A stretch of 31,648 nt of DNA. It comes from a virus. Each line of letters starts with the position of its first letter. Position 1 is the stretch's first letter. Shown piece by piece: positions 14,096 to 22,191 of this stretch. The position numbers and the translations under genes were made by a program. The stretch lies in IMG/VR virus record IMGVR_UViG_3300017724_001256, positions 1 through 31,648 of that record. One strand, 5' to 3'. The notes under the pieces are model-generated. The model was not told where the DNA came from, made no database searches, and saw nothing but the letters and a program-made list of their open reading frames with translations.

Positions 14096-14430
14096 TATCC
14101 TACTAATTTTTTAAGTATCTTTTGACATTTCTTAAAGTTATGTTCTTCAAAAGATTCTTTATCGCCTAGACCAGTATCAAATTCTGACCCATGTCTCCAA
14201 TTACCAAACGCAATAGAAATGCAACGTTGACGTTCTGTATCATCTTTTTCAAATGAATAATCAGCAATCAGTTGAAAAATCTTTTCTGCTTCTTCCTTGT
14301 TCTTTTTCTTACATGCTTTTAATACATCTTCAAACGTTAACTTATCAAGTTTAGAACTTGGTACTTTTTTTGCAACAGTCTTTTTAACTGTTTTCTTAAT
14401 TGGCTTTTTTGTTATTTTTTTATCTGCCAT
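14095..14430 (-). CDS. Hypothetical protein with lysine-rich N-terminal tail
   Basis: 111 residues. The first 25 are Lys/Thr-rich (KKITKKPIKKTVKKTVAKK), like a histone H1-type tail, and could bind nucleic acid. The rest is helical with FEDVLKACKKKNKEEAEKIF and RQRCISIAFGNWRHG. AGGAG lies before the ATG. A late core (14462-14469) precedes it. The gene at 21175 has a similar basic tail. Confidence 0.65.
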   Translation of the reverse strand: MADKKITKKPIKKTVKKTVAKKVPSSKLDKLTFEDVLKACKKKNKEEAEKIFQLIADYSFEKDDTERQRCISIAFGNWRHGSEFDTGLGDKESFEEHNFKKCQKILKKLVG

Positions 14431-14461
14431 GTTATTCTCCTATTATAATATGCTACTATAA

Positions 14462-14469
14462 TATTTATT
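14462..14469 (-). promoter_or_regulatory. Late promoter core AATAAATA
   Basis: AATAAATA on the minus strand, 32 bases before the ATG at 14430, overlapping the stop of the preceding small gene. It fits the relaxed NATAAATA late motif. Confidence 0.4.
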
Positions 14470-14614
14470 AATTTAATAGTAAGGCCATTAGTATTAAAAA
14501 GAAGGTGACGCCTATTACTATTATTGAAAATTTAAATACACCTTCTAGTATCTCTGGAAAGAACTTGATAACAAGATATGCAACAGTAAAAAATCCTATT
14601 ACTTCAAGTATCAT
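14468..14614 (-). CDS. Very hydrophobic small membrane protein, 48 aa
   Basis: 48 residues with two hydrophobic stretches (IGFFTVAYLVIKFF and FKFSIIVIGVTFFLILMALLL), probably two membrane spans. Its ATG overlaps the upstream stop (ATGA). The size and hydrophobicity would fit a holin-like or host-membrane protein, but there is no sequence evidence for either. Confidence 0.6.
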   Translation of the reverse strand: MILEVIGFFTVAYLVIKFFPEILEGVFKFSIIVIGVTFFLILMALLLN

Positions 14615-14865
14615 AGCCCTAATATTCCTATTGCAGACGATAGACCTGCATTATGCAGTTCAATATAATCATCCATGTCTGTTAAAATTCTTTGTGTGTC
14701 TTCTATACCTTGATCATTCATTTGCTCTACAAGCCTCTCTCTCGCAATCTGAGGGTGCTTTTTTAAGATGTTTTCAAACACATCTGCTTTGTTTGAACTC
14801 TGGCAGATAGACACAAGTCTATCTCTTGGTATATTAGCAAACGACATTGTTTGTCCTACAGCCAT
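14611..14865 (-). CDS. Small hypothetical protein, 84 aa
   Basis: 84 residues, helical and soluble: FANIPRDRLVSICQSS, then FENILKKHPQIARERLVEQM and a helix with DMDDYIELHNAG. The pattern of short helices recalls small regulatory or scaffold proteins, but no family is recognised. It starts soon after the stop of the tiny gene upstream. Confidence 0.6.
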   Translation of the reverse strand: MAVGQTMSFANIPRDRLVSICQSSNKADVFENILKKHPQIARERLVEQMNDQGIEDTQRILTDMDDYIELHNAGLSSAIGILGL

Positions 14866-14866
14866 A

Positions 14867-14950
14867 CTAAAACCTCGGTCTGTTGTTATTGTTCATTACG
14901 TATATAACTACTAACAATAAAACTGCAAGTAATGTTGTAGTTAAATCCAT
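14867..14950 (-). CDS. Tiny membrane peptide, 27 aa
   Basis: 27 residues, nearly all one hydrophobic segment (LTTTLLAVLLLVVIYVM) followed by a polar tail (NNNNRPRF). Its ATG overlaps the queD stop (TAATG), which argues for coupled translation. The small size makes the call uncertain. Confidence 0.45.
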   Translation of the reverse strand: MDLTTTLLAVLLLVVIYVMNNNNRPRF

Positions 14951-15480
14951 TATGCTCTCTCATATATTGCTGAGTTAGCATCGTGTTCAAATACTTCTAC
15001 ACTCTTAACTCTTACTGTAGGGTTAAGTGCTTTCTTTTGAAACTTTGATCGTTCAATGATGATAGTCATTTGCTTAAATACTTCTTCTGCAAACTTCTCT
15101 GAGCCTACGTTGTCAAACACTTTAACTTTTGCTAGTCCACGTTTCTCTAATGCTCTGAACTGTCCTATCTCAGGATCATCTTTTGATACAACAATCGTGT
15201 GATCAAAGTGATCTTCTAACCAGTCTTTGAGTTCTTTCAAACCACCGAAGTCCATAACCCAGTTACGTTCATCAAGTGAATCACACTCAAACACTAGTTT
15301 GAATCCTAGTGAATAACCATGCAACAAAGAACAATGCGAATGCTTTGCACGCCATTGTCTAAAACAACATGAGAAACCTCTATCGTTTCCATATGTTTTA
15401 GTAGACAAATATTTGCCTTTACCGAAATCTATCTCTGGTATCTTATTCACTTTTTTCTTTCCCCAATTAAATATACTCAT
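14950..15480 (-). CDS. queD: QueD-like 6-carboxytetrahydropterin synthase
   Basis: 176 residues of the PTPS/QueD fold. It converts dihydroneopterin triphosphate to 6-carboxy-tetrahydropterin, the second step of 7-deazaguanine synthesis. The active-site region is HSHCSLLHGYSLGF: C50 is the probable catalytic Cys and H54 a zinc ligand, but the usual HGH is HGY (Y56), so one zinc ligand must differ. WVMDFGGLKELKDWLEDHFDHT is the QueD signature downstream. AAGGAG precedes the ATG, and the start overlaps the cytidylyltransferase gene. Confidence 0.85.
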   Translation of the reverse strand: MSIFNWGKKKVNKIPEIDFGKGKYLSTKTYGNDRGFSCCFRQWRAKHSHCSLLHGYSLGFKLVFECDSLDERNWVMDFGGLKELKDWLEDHFDHTIVVSKDDPEIGQFRALEKRGLAKVKVFDNVGSEKFAEEVFKQMTIIIERSKFQKKALNPTVRVKSVEVFEHDANSAIYERA

Positions 15481-15932
15481 TTTTCTCCTTCTGCTACTCG
15501 TTTTCTCAATGATGAAGAACTAAAACTATGATCTCTACCATTATAAATTACTTTGATGTCTCTGTCTTCACATATATCTTTACCAGAGAACTCTTTGTTT
15601 TCATATTCGATGCCGATGATTCTTACGTCAAGTGGCAACACTAACAGCAAGTCTAATAAGTCTTGCTCAGTTTGATAGATAACAATCTCGTCTACATATC
15701 TCGTTGCCGCTAATTGAATCTGACGTTCTACGATAGATTGTATCGGCGGATTCTTTGAATCAGGTCGATCTATTGTAGGATCAGTCTGCAAACCAGCAAT
15801 CAAATAATCACAATGATTCTTTGCTTCTGATAACATTGCAATGTGTCCTGCATGTAATAGATCAAACGTACTGAATGTAATGCCAATAGTTTTACCTTCG
15901 TCTTTAAGTTGTCTGATTTTATTAAAAATCAT
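15477..15932 (-). CDS. Cytidylyltransferase-like nucleotidyltransferase
   Basis: About 151 residues from the ATG at 15932. GITFSTFDLLHAGHIAML is the HxGH nucleotide-binding motif, and DHSFSSSSLRKRV is the C-terminal counterpart of ISTT. The family includes glycerol-3-phosphate cytidylyltransferase, RfaE-type and pantetheine-phosphate adenylyltransferases; the substrate is unknown. The upstream ATG at 15977 is in frame but lies inside the oxygenase gene. GGGG lies nine bases before 15932. It may supply a CDP- or ADP-activated group. A second such domain is at 21175. Confidence 0.8.
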   Translation of the reverse strand: MIFNKIRQLKDEGKTIGITFSTFDLLHAGHIAMLSEAKNHCDYLIAGLQTDPTIDRPDSKNPPIQSIVERQIQLAATRYVDEIVIYQTEQDLLDLLLVLPLDVRIIGIEYENKEFSGKDICEDRDIKVIYNGRDHSFSSSSLRKRVAEGEK

Positions 15933-16527
15933 TATCTGTTCCCCATGCAGTAAAGAAAAACATCCTTTGATAATCATCTAAGTCATGTGTAATCTCGTTG
16001 ACCCAATGCTCTTCATCTCTGCTGTATATTACTAATCTATTCGGTTTAGGTAGTATAGATTGCTTATCATTAAGAAAAGTAAGTTCACCACCCCAGCCAT
16101 CTTCCCAAGTATCATGCATGTATAGAAGACTAGTAAATGATTGTTTACTAGTTTTCCCATTAACTGCAGGATCCCAATGCTGTATTACTTTGTGTTTATT
16201 TGAATGATATTGATACCACATCTGCCGAGCCAAAGGATTTATCAAATTCATATCTTCAATCATGTACTGTTTAATACTACGTGCTATTTCTGGTAATGAT
16301 TTTGATCCTAGTCTCACCGCAGTATGTATATAATCACCATCTTCAGGGAACTGATCTCCTATCACTCTGACAGGAGCATCTTGCTCGTAATTTTCACCTG
16401 ACAAATACTTTCCATAACTAACAGACTCGTCTCCCCATTCGTTACGAGGTTCATATTTATTAAGCATGTCTTCTTTAAACAAGTCAAATAATTCATCAGA
16501 TAGAAAATTATCTTTATAACAATACAT
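15922..16527 (-). CDS. 2OG-Fe(II) oxygenase
   Basis: 201 residues. HxD ligands are H117 and D119 (IQHWDPA), the distal histidine is H174 (EEHWVNEI), and R188 (DYQRMFFFTAW) probably binds 2OG. WEDGWGGELTFLND is the usual strand before the substrate loop. It resembles the prolyl-hydroxylase-like enzymes of marine phages. It is coupled to its neighbours on both sides in the folE-queD unit. The substrate is unknown; protein, nucleobase or small molecule are all possible. Confidence 0.82.
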   Translation of the reverse strand: MYCYKDNFLSDELFDLFKEDMLNKYEPRNEWGDESVSYGKYLSGENYEQDAPVRVIGDQFPEDGDYIHTAVRLGSKSLPEIARSIKQYMIEDMNLINPLARQMWYQYHSNKHKVIQHWDPAVNGKTSKQSFTSLLYMHDTWEDGWGGELTFLNDKQSILPKPNRLVIYSRDEEHWVNEITHDLDDYQRMFFFTAWGTDNDF

Positions 16528-16754
16528 TATTTTTTCAATATCTCCATAACTTGCTTTTGTTCTTGTTCAGTAAGCCAATCATCTTCTCCTGCGAACTCAG
16601 GTGCATCAGCAAGAATTTTATCTATAAAAAATTTCATAAGATATAAATCTTGCTTAATTCCCCATGCCATAAATCCATCATTGTAAGGTGAATTCATTTC
16701 AGCATTCATCTTACGAATATATGTTGTGATGCTGTCTATAGTAGACTCACTCAT
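16527..16754 (-). CDS. Small helical protein, paralogue of the gene at 30330
   Basis: 75 residues in two or three helices. The block AEMNSPYNDGF, then K-x2-L, D-x3-A-x-APE and a G, matches the 73-residue protein at 30330 (EMNNPRNCGY, APEYHGD). The two are therefore paralogues. The stop of this gene shares a base with the oxygenase start. Function unknown. Confidence 0.65.
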   Translation of the reverse strand: MSESTIDSITTYIRKMNAEMNSPYNDGFMAWGIKQDLYLMKFFIDKILADAPEFAGEDDWLTEQEQKQVMEILKK

Positions 16755-16756
16755 TG

Positions 16757-17437
16757 TTACTGCATCCTGGCGATACTTAAAAATTCTGCCCTTAGCCCAG
16801 GATCTGATTTATCTCTAAAACCACCACCTAATTTACTTGTGATAGTTGAACTTCCTACGTCTTCAACACCCCTAGATTTAACACAGTAATGTTGTGCATC
16901 AATTAAGACTGCAATATTATCTGTGCCTAGAATGTACTGAAGTGCATAATAAATTTGCTCAGTTAGGCGTTCTTGTATCTGAGGTCTTTTAGAAAAGTAT
17001 TCAACGATACGATTGATCTTTGATAAACCTAATACTTTTTCATTAGGAATATATGCAACAGTTGCTAGTCCATCAATAACTACAAAGTGATGTTCGCAAT
17101 TAGATTGAACATTAATGTTTCTTTCTACGACCATTTCATCGTAATGCATTTTGTTATTAACTGTTGTACATTTAGGGAATGCTTCATAATCAAGTCCCCA
17201 AAAGATTTCGTTGACATACATTTTAGCAACACGTTTAGGTGTGTCTGTCAAACTATCATCTGATAGATCAAGTCCTAATGTGTCCATGATGTGATCAAAG
17301 TGACCTTCAATCTTGTCGATTTTTTCTGTACGAGATAGACCATTGTCTATAACAGGCGTTTCTACTCCTGCTTTAACTAAATGATCGTGTACTTGTTTCC
17401 CTAGAACAGGGTCGGTTTTTGTTTTGTTATAAGACAT
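16757..17437 (-). CDS. folE: GTP cyclohydrolase I
   Basis: 226 residues. FolE opens GTP to 7,8-dihydroneopterin triphosphate, the first step towards 7-deazaguanines (and folate). The zinc and catalytic residues are visible: SNCEHHF (C114, H116, H117) and [10 protein letters not shown] (H183, C185). [19 protein letters not shown] and [10 protein letters not shown] are further signatures. GGAAGGAG before the ATG is a strong RBS. It heads a unit with two stacked promoters and a leader hairpin. QueD lies in the same unit. Confidence 0.94.
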   Translation of the reverse strand: MSYNKTKTDPVLGKQVHDHLVKAGVETPVIDNGLSRTEKIDKIEGHFDHIMDTLGLDLSDDSLTDTPKRVAKMYVNEIFWGLDYEAFPKCTTVNNKMHYDEMVVERNINVQSNCEHHFVVIDGLATVAYIPNEKVLGLSKINRIVEYFSKRPQIQERLTEQIYYALQYILGTDNIAVLIDAQHYCVKSRGVEDVGSSTITSKLGGGFRDKSDPGLRAEFLSIARMQ

Positions 17438-17483
17438 GTGTCTTTTCTCCTTCCTAACGCGGATAAATTAATCAATTGTTTTG

Positions 17484-17501
17484 TAGCCTTTGTGCTACAC
17501 A
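17484..17501 (-). other. Leader hairpin of folE
   Basis: TGTAGC and GCTACA form a 6-bp stem with a 6-base loop inside the leader, between the late core (17504-17511) and the ribosome binding site. It is followed by an A-rich stretch. It might regulate folE, but it does not match a preQ1 riboswitch consensus that I know. Confidence 0.35.
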
Positions 17502-17503
17502 TG

Positions 17504-17511
17504 TATTTATA
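17504..17511 (-). promoter_or_regulatory. T4-type late promoter core TATAAATA before folE
   Basis: Exact TATAAATA on the minus strand, just downstream of the sigma70-type -10 box (17513-17518). Early and late promoters are stacked within 40 bases. Confidence 0.6.
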
Positions 17512-17512
17512 C

Positions 17513-17541
17513 ATTATACTAGGATATATTATATTTTTCAA
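17513..17541 (-). promoter_or_regulatory. Sigma70-type promoter for the folE unit
   Basis: TTGAAA (17536-17541), 17 bp, TATAAT (17513-17518) on the minus strand. It lies across the end of the upstream SGNH-like gene. Confidence 0.65.
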
Positions 17542-18544
17542 GTATAAAGGGTAAAATGTAGTTCTTTGTAAATCTCTCATGCATTGCAGTGCTTGGATGC
17601 CAGTCTCCTTCTGTCTGATAAGGTAGTCCTTGTTTTCGTGCCCATTCATCCATATTGTCTACGTCTAACCAAAATTCTTTATCAATCATATCATATAAGT
17701 AATTCAATTCTGGATGATCATGTATTAAGTTTATGTTATCCCACATTTGAAATTCTTCATCGTTCATCATATTACATTCCCAATCAGATTCACCTAGTGT
17801 GTGAGGTTGAGGACCATGATAGATAAATGTGTCTGGTCCCATTTGACTCATAAAGTATTTGATGCCTTTACTTTGCAAAAACCATTGAGTTCTAAGTATA
17901 TGATTACATGTTTGTAAGAGTGCATACTCAGGGGTAATATATGATTTAAAATAATTAGAAGTTAGTTCATCTGACCAAGAATGATTTAATAGATACCAAG
18001 TTGGTATTGGAGTTGAATTCTTATCATCAACCTCAGCACACCAAGTTGGATTTCTGCCATTATACCAATCACTATGAGGATTGTCTGAAAATTTTTTATC
18101 TGAAGTATTGAATCCTTTAAACCAATTTTTAAATTCAACATCTGTTAATTGTGAATTTAAAAAAGGTTCTCCATGTTCTAACATATATTGATTAGCAGTT
18201 TCGTCACTTGGACCTCGCAATGTTGTCTTGTGTATGTTCTTTTTATAATTAGAACTCATTAATGACAAACGATCTGCGGCTGACCACATAATGCCAACTA
18301 ACATATCATTAGGAGAAAACCCGTCTTTTAATGCTTTGTTAACTTTATTGATTATTCGTTGCGAAATTATTTCATTGCCTGCGGCTGCCATACCAGTATG
18401 AGTATGAAATTCAGGTTTCAATGCTTCTTCTAAATGTAATGGCCAGGTGCAGTTAGGCCACACTTTTTTATCTTCATCTAAGTAAGGGTCTGGTTGTCCT
18501 TGTACTTGAGAAAAGGAACAACCTCCTGTAATTAACAATTTCAT
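17519..18544 (-). CDS. SGNH/GDSL-hydrolase-like protein
   Basis: 341 residues from ATG 18544, which overlaps the upstream stop as ATGA; a longer start at 18559 would run into that gene. The first strand MKLLITGGCSFSQ resembles the GDS nucleophile loop (Ser10 or Ser12). AAAGNEI resembles the block III Asn, and EGDWHPSTAMHERF resembles the C-terminal Asp/His. Such proteins hydrolyse esters (acyl groups on sugars or peptidoglycan), and phage versions are mostly uncharacterised. It follows the sugar-related genes. Moderate confidence in the fold, none in the substrate. Confidence 0.6.
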   Translation of the reverse strand: MKLLITGGCSFSQVQGQPDPYLDEDKKVWPNCTWPLHLEEALKPEFHTHTGMAAAGNEIISQRIINKVNKALKDGFSPNDMLVGIMWSAADRLSLMSSNYKKNIHKTTLRGPSDETANQYMLEHGEPFLNSQLTDVEFKNWFKGFNTSDKKFSDNPHSDWYNGRNPTWCAEVDDKNSTPIPTWYLLNHSWSDELTSNYFKSYITPEYALLQTCNHILRTQWFLQSKGIKYFMSQMGPDTFIYHGPQPHTLGESDWECNMMNDEEFQMWDNINLIHDHPELNYLYDMIDKEFWLDVDNMDEWARKQGLPYQTEGDWHPSTAMHERFTKNYILPFILEKYNIS

Positions 18545-19152
18545 ACTATGTCTATCCAATTAAAAAGTTGGACTAGTCTAGCAGTCTCGTCTGATGTTCC
18601 AAAGTTAGGACCAGGTCCATGAAACTTAGATGCGGGGTATATAATAAGTCTGTTGTAAATAAAGTTTGAAGCAGTATGAATATCCCACTTATCTAAATCA
18701 TTACAGTCTTTTGATTTAACAACTGTCTCTAAGTGCTTAGGACTTAATGCTCGATCTACACCTGTTTCTTTGTGTTTGTAAAACAACGTGCCGGGCATAG
18801 TATATTGATTCTTAGAAAGATATAGAACACCTGCATAATAATTACTATCAGATGTATCAGCATGTAATGCATTATCAAACATGCCACAAACGTTTGTTTC
18901 TTGGCTTAATCTAAAAGAACCATTAGTAAAATGATCCATTTGTCTAATGTTTTTTCCTAAAAGTTTAGATATCTTTGTATTAATCCAACTAGGACTATAT
19001 GCATCTTTACTCATCTTTCCAGACCAAGGAGCATTGCCGTTAGGATAACCTTTAGATACCTTTTCAGGATAATATTTAGATGATAGTGCTAGGTCTCTTA
19101 TAATGTCAGGCTCATCATAAAAATTATCAATGATGATCAGACTTGTGTTCAT
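18541..19152 (-). CDS. DUF6445-like, 2OG-Fe(II) oxygenase-type protein
   Basis: 203 residues. H97 and D99 (ALHADTS) with H178 (KFHGPGPNFG) and R192 (TARLVQLFNW) give the HxD...H...R layout of 2OG oxygenases. YAGVLYLSKNQ followed by GTLFYKHKETG is typical of the DUF6445 proteins found in phages and proteobacteria. Whether it is an active oxygenase is inference from the residues. It is coupled to both neighbours (TAATG at the start, ATGA at the stop). Confidence 0.7.
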   Translation of the reverse strand: MNTSLIIIDNFYDEPDIIRDLALSSKYYPEKVSKGYPNGNAPWSGKMSKDAYSPSWINTKISKLLGKNIRQMDHFTNGSFRLSQETNVCGMFDNALHADTSDSNYYAGVLYLSKNQYTMPGTLFYKHKETGVDRALSPKHLETVVKSKDCNDLDKWDIHTASNFIYNRLIIYPASKFHGPGPNFGTSDETARLVQLFNWIDIV

Positions 19153-20177
19153 TATTTGTTCTCAAATACTTTGTTATATTGATTATTTACTCTAACAAAA
19201 GTAGTACATTTACTCAAGTCTTTTAGTTTACGTGCTCCTGCGTAAGTACAGGCGCTTCTAATGCCCCCTAAGATGTCTTGGACAGTATCTTTAATCGCAC
19301 CTTTATATGGAATCTTTACAGTTCTACCTTCAGAACTTCTATATTCTTTAAGTCCTCCAAAGTGTTTAGTATTAGCAGTATCACTACTCATGCCATAGAA
19401 CTGAACGTTACCATCAACAACTTCTCCTCCACCTTCATCATGTCCTGCCATCATGCCACCAAGCATAATAAAGTCTGCTCCAGCACCAAATGCTTTTGCT
19501 ACATCTCCAGCACTTGAACAACCCCCGTCAGCAATGATGTGTCCACCAAGACCGTGAGCGGCATCGGCACATTCAATGATCGCCGAGAGTTGAGGATATC
19601 CAACGCCAGTCTTAATGCGAGTAGTACAAACACTACCAGGCCCAATACCCACTTTAACGATATCTGCTCCACTTAATATTAACTCCTCTGTCATTTCACC
19701 TGTCACTACATTACCTGCAATGATGATAAGTTCTTCGTATTTGTTTCTTATTTGTTCTACGATTGTAGCAAATCTTTCTGAGTACCCGTTAGCAACATCA
19801 ATACAGAGATACTTGACAGGACATGCTCCCATTACACGATCAAGTTTTTCTAAATCTTGTTCAGCAATACCAATAGACATTGCCACATGTTCTTGTCTTT
19901 TAGAGCCATTACTAAAGTATTCTAGTAAATCAGATGCAGAATATGTTTTAACTAAGCATGTAAACAATCCTTGTTTTAAAAGTGCATCAGCCATTTTAAA
20001 TGTACCAACACCATCCATGTTAGATGCCATGATAGGCACTCCACCATATCCTGCTTCACTGTTTCTAAATCTATAATTACGAAATAAATCTACTTCTTTG
20101 CGTGATCCTAATGTTGATCTTTTGGGTCTAATAAGTACGTCTGAGAAATCTAATTTAACTTCAGATTCTATTCTCAT
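19152..20177 (-). CDS. guaC: GMP reductase (IMPDH/GMPR family)
   Basis: 341 residues from ATG 20177, which has AAGAGG upstream and overlaps the glycosyltransferase stop; a longer start at 20204 is unlikely. [12 protein letters not shown] at the N-terminus and [20 protein letters not shown] with catalytic C184 identify the family. No CBS domains are present, and the length fits GMP reductase rather than IMP dehydrogenase. The reaction is GMP plus NADPH to IMP plus NH3. In an AT-rich phage this could move guanine nucleotides to the adenine side, or lower free GMP. Confidence 0.9.
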   Translation of the reverse strand: MRIESEVKLDFSDVLIRPKRSTLGSRKEVDLFRNYRFRNSEAGYGGVPIMASNMDGVGTFKMADALLKQGLFTCLVKTYSASDLLEYFSNGSKRQEHVAMSIGIAEQDLEKLDRVMGACPVKYLCIDVANGYSERFATIVEQIRNKYEELIIIAGNVVTGEMTEELILSGADIVKVGIGPGSVCTTRIKTGVGYPQLSAIIECADAAHGLGGHIIADGGCSSAGDVAKAFGAGADFIMLGGMMAGHDEGGGEVVDGNVQFYGMSSDTANTKHFGGLKEYRSSEGRTVKIPYKGAIKDTVQDILGGIRSACTYAGARKLKDLSKCTTFVRVNNQYNKVFENK

Positions 20178-21166
20178 TAATTGTTTGCCTCTTGTGAAAA
20201 CCAAATATTAAAGACATCATTAGGCTCTGCTACTACCTGTGATATCACCATGTCTGATATTAATGCTTCAATTACCATATCTACACTTTCATCAAATCTA
20301 TCGAAAAGTCTTGTGTTTGGATATAATTCAGGATATACTAATCTATTAGGCAATACAGGTTTGCAACCTAGATAGACTGCTTCTGCAACACCAAAGCCAA
20401 AGTTTTCTTGTAAAGCATAACTTACGATTGCTTTGCTTTTGCCAAGTAATGAGTAGTATTCTCCTTTAGAAAGATTTTCTTCTTGTGTTTTAACAAATCT
20501 AGCATTGAGATTGCCATTAGTTTTTTCATTGACTTGTTTTTCTAGTTCATCAAATAACCAAGGTTGCTTTTCGTCACATAGTCTACCATTAAAGATAACT
20601 ATGTTTTCTTTAGTTTGTCCTTTATGATAATCTAATCCTGAATAGTCTACAGGCAATCCTGATACTACTAACTTATTAGGATCAACTATTCTCTTTCTGA
20701 TGATATCTTCTTTGATAAAATTACTAGCACAATAGATAGTGTCACTTATATCAAAGATAATGTCTTCAAAGTTCTTAGCCCAACGCTCCATGTCTCTTAC
20801 AAAATCAGTATCAGTAAAACTACCAGCATGAATGATGCCTGTAATCTTTACATCTTTTTTTGTAAAATATTTCATGTACGCAATACTTTCAATACCAGGA
20901 AACCATATGTCACTAAAGAATATAGTATCACCATCATTGATTTTACCAGACTCAAACATCGCAGAGATTTCTGCTATTTGCATTGCTTTGAACTTACTAG
21001 TAAATGCCGCATTCAAAAACTGTCCCTCAGGAAGAGGAGGAGTCTCTGTAGTAGGCATTACTTTGACATACTCGATGTCTCGTGTATTTAAATATGCTTC
21101 GATGTCACGGTCCATATGAACTGTGTATCGTCCTTCAATGTGTTCTAAGGGTACATAAATTAACAT
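20177..21166 (-). CDS. GT-B glycosyltransferase, GT4-like
   Basis: 329 residues in two Rossmann-like halves. The donor-binding end has the E-x7-E motif (E254-E262, ENFGFGVAE) followed by [21 protein letters not shown]. This last stretch resembles the C-terminal signature of queuosine mannosyltransferase (QTMAN/GTDC1) from memory; the N-terminal halves do not look alike. The acceptor is unknown. It lies between a cytidylyltransferase-cupin fusion and GMP reductase, within a few kb of DpdA and FolE. Start ATG 21166 has an AGAGA RBS. Confidence 0.75.
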   Translation of the reverse strand: MLIYVPLEHIEGRYTVHMDRDIEAYLNTRDIEYVKVMPTTETPPLPEGQFLNAAFTSKFKAMQIAEISAMFESGKINDGDTIFFSDIWFPGIESIAYMKYFTKKDVKITGIIHAGSFTDTDFVRDMERWAKNFEDIIFDISDTIYCASNFIKEDIIRKRIVDPNKLVVSGLPVDYSGLDYHKGQTKENIVIFNGRLCDEKQPWLFDELEKQVNEKTNGNLNARFVKTQEENLSKGEYYSLLGKSKAIVSYALQENFGFGVAEAVYLGCKPVLPNRLVYPELYPNTRLFDRFDESVDMVIEALISDMVISQVVAEPNDVFNIWFSQEANN

Positions 21167-21174
21167 AATTGTCT

Positions 21175-22191
21175 CTAAGTTTTAAGGTTTCTGAATACTC
21201 TTTCGATATCTTCTTCAATACAATCTGTACCATATTGAATCTCTATCAGTTTTAAAGGAATGTTTTCTCTGTTTACTAACTGATGCCACTCGCCTACGTT
21301 TATCCATGTTGACTCATGTTGATTAAATCTGCCTACAAGTATATCTCCTACATCACGTTTAGCATCATTAGGAAATGCAACTGTATAAACACTTGCAATA
21401 CCTTCAGCAACAAACCAAAATTCTGATCTACTTTCATGCCTTTGCATACTCAATGATGCACCAGGATTAACTGTCAGTTCTTTCAGTTTAGTAAGATTAT
21501 CCCACTCATGTAATACACGATAGTAACCCCAATCACGTTCAGTCTTTGGCTTAGTACCTTGAGTGTACCAATTTGCTAGAATATCAGAACTTGACTGTGT
21601 TTTTTCACCGCCTACTCCAAATACAAAAGACAAGTTTTTATCTACAAAACCCATTTCTTTGATGTTAGATAATGTTCTGTCTCCACCATTAGCAAAGATA
21701 ATATGTTCATTCGGAAATAGTTGACGTGTAATGTGAATAGCATTTGAACTAGAATCATCATCGTCATTAAACGTTATAACTTGATCAACATTACGCATTG
21801 CTAATAGAAGTTTAACTCGTTCTTCTACAGGCATAAACGCTTTGCCTTTCTTTCTAGTTAACCATTCATCACTGTTAACACCAACAACTACTTTGCTACC
21901 AAACCAAGAATCATTTTTACCTAATTCTTTTGCGACTTCAATGTACTCTAAATGCCCACTGTGTAAAGGATCGAATCCTCCAGTTATTAGAACTACTACA
22001 CCATGTTCTTTTGTCTCTTTAGGTTGAGGCACGAAACTTGGTTCTATCTTCTTAGTTGTTCCTTTAACTTTAGGTCCACTTTTAGACTTGATAGGTGTCT
22101 TGGCTTTTGCTTTTACTGGCGCCTTCTTTTTAGCAGGCGTTTTCTTAGTCACCTTTTTACCTACGTCGGTTGTTTTTGTATTTTTTGCCAT
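21175..22191 (-). CDS. Cytidylyltransferase fused to a mannose-6-phosphate-isomerase-type cupin, with basic tail
   Basis: 338 residues in three parts. Residues 1-50 are Lys/Ala/Pro-rich repeats (KKTPAKKKAPVKAKAKTP), like a histone tail. About 60-210 is a nucleotidyltransferase with VLITGGFDPLHSGHLEYI. About 225-335 is a cupin with RDWGYYRVLHE, KELTVNPGASLSMQRHESRSEFW and VGEWHQLVN, like the phosphomannose isomerase domain of type II ManC enzymes. The combination suggests activation of a sugar or polyol phosphate. GGGAAAT lies before the ATG. The partner glycosyltransferase starts eight bases after the stop. Confidence 0.78.
   Translation of the reverse strand: MAKNTKTTDVGKKVTKKTPAKKKAPVKAKAKTPIKSKSGPKVKGTTKKIEPSFVPQPKETKEHGVVVLITGGFDPLHSGHLEYIEVAKELGKNDSWFGSKVVVGVNSDEWLTRKKGKAFMPVEERVKLLLAMRNVDQVITFNDDDDSSSNAIHITRQLFPNEHIIFANGGDRTLSNIKEMGFVDKNLSFVFGVGGEKTQSSSDILANWYTQGTKPKTERDWGYYRVLHEWDNLTKLKELTVNPGASLSMQRHESRSEFWFVAEGIASVYTVAFPNDAKRDVGDILVGRFNQHESTWINVGEWHQLVNRENIPLKLIEIQYGTDCIEEDIERVFRNLKT

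Noticed and set aside
14505-14810. Plus-strand open frame of 101 codons
   Set aside because: It lies opposite two coupled minus-strand genes (14468 and 14611), has no RBS, and the predicted protein is an odd mixture without recognisable features.
16454-16461. AATAAATA late-promoter core
   Set aside because: It lies inside the coding part of the 2OG oxygenase gene with no gene start after it; expected by chance in AT-rich DNA.
17438-17511. preQ1 riboswitch in the folE leader
   Set aside because: There is a hairpin and an A-rich tail, but I cannot match the conserved loop and tail of the known preQ1 classes.
17401-17649. Minus-strand frame of 82 codons
   Set aside because: Crosses the end of the SGNH-like gene, the folE promoters and the folE start; low-complexity product without support.
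19615-20076. Plus-strand frame of 153 codons
   Set aside because: Fully inside the GMP reductase gene on the other strand; no RBS or promoter.
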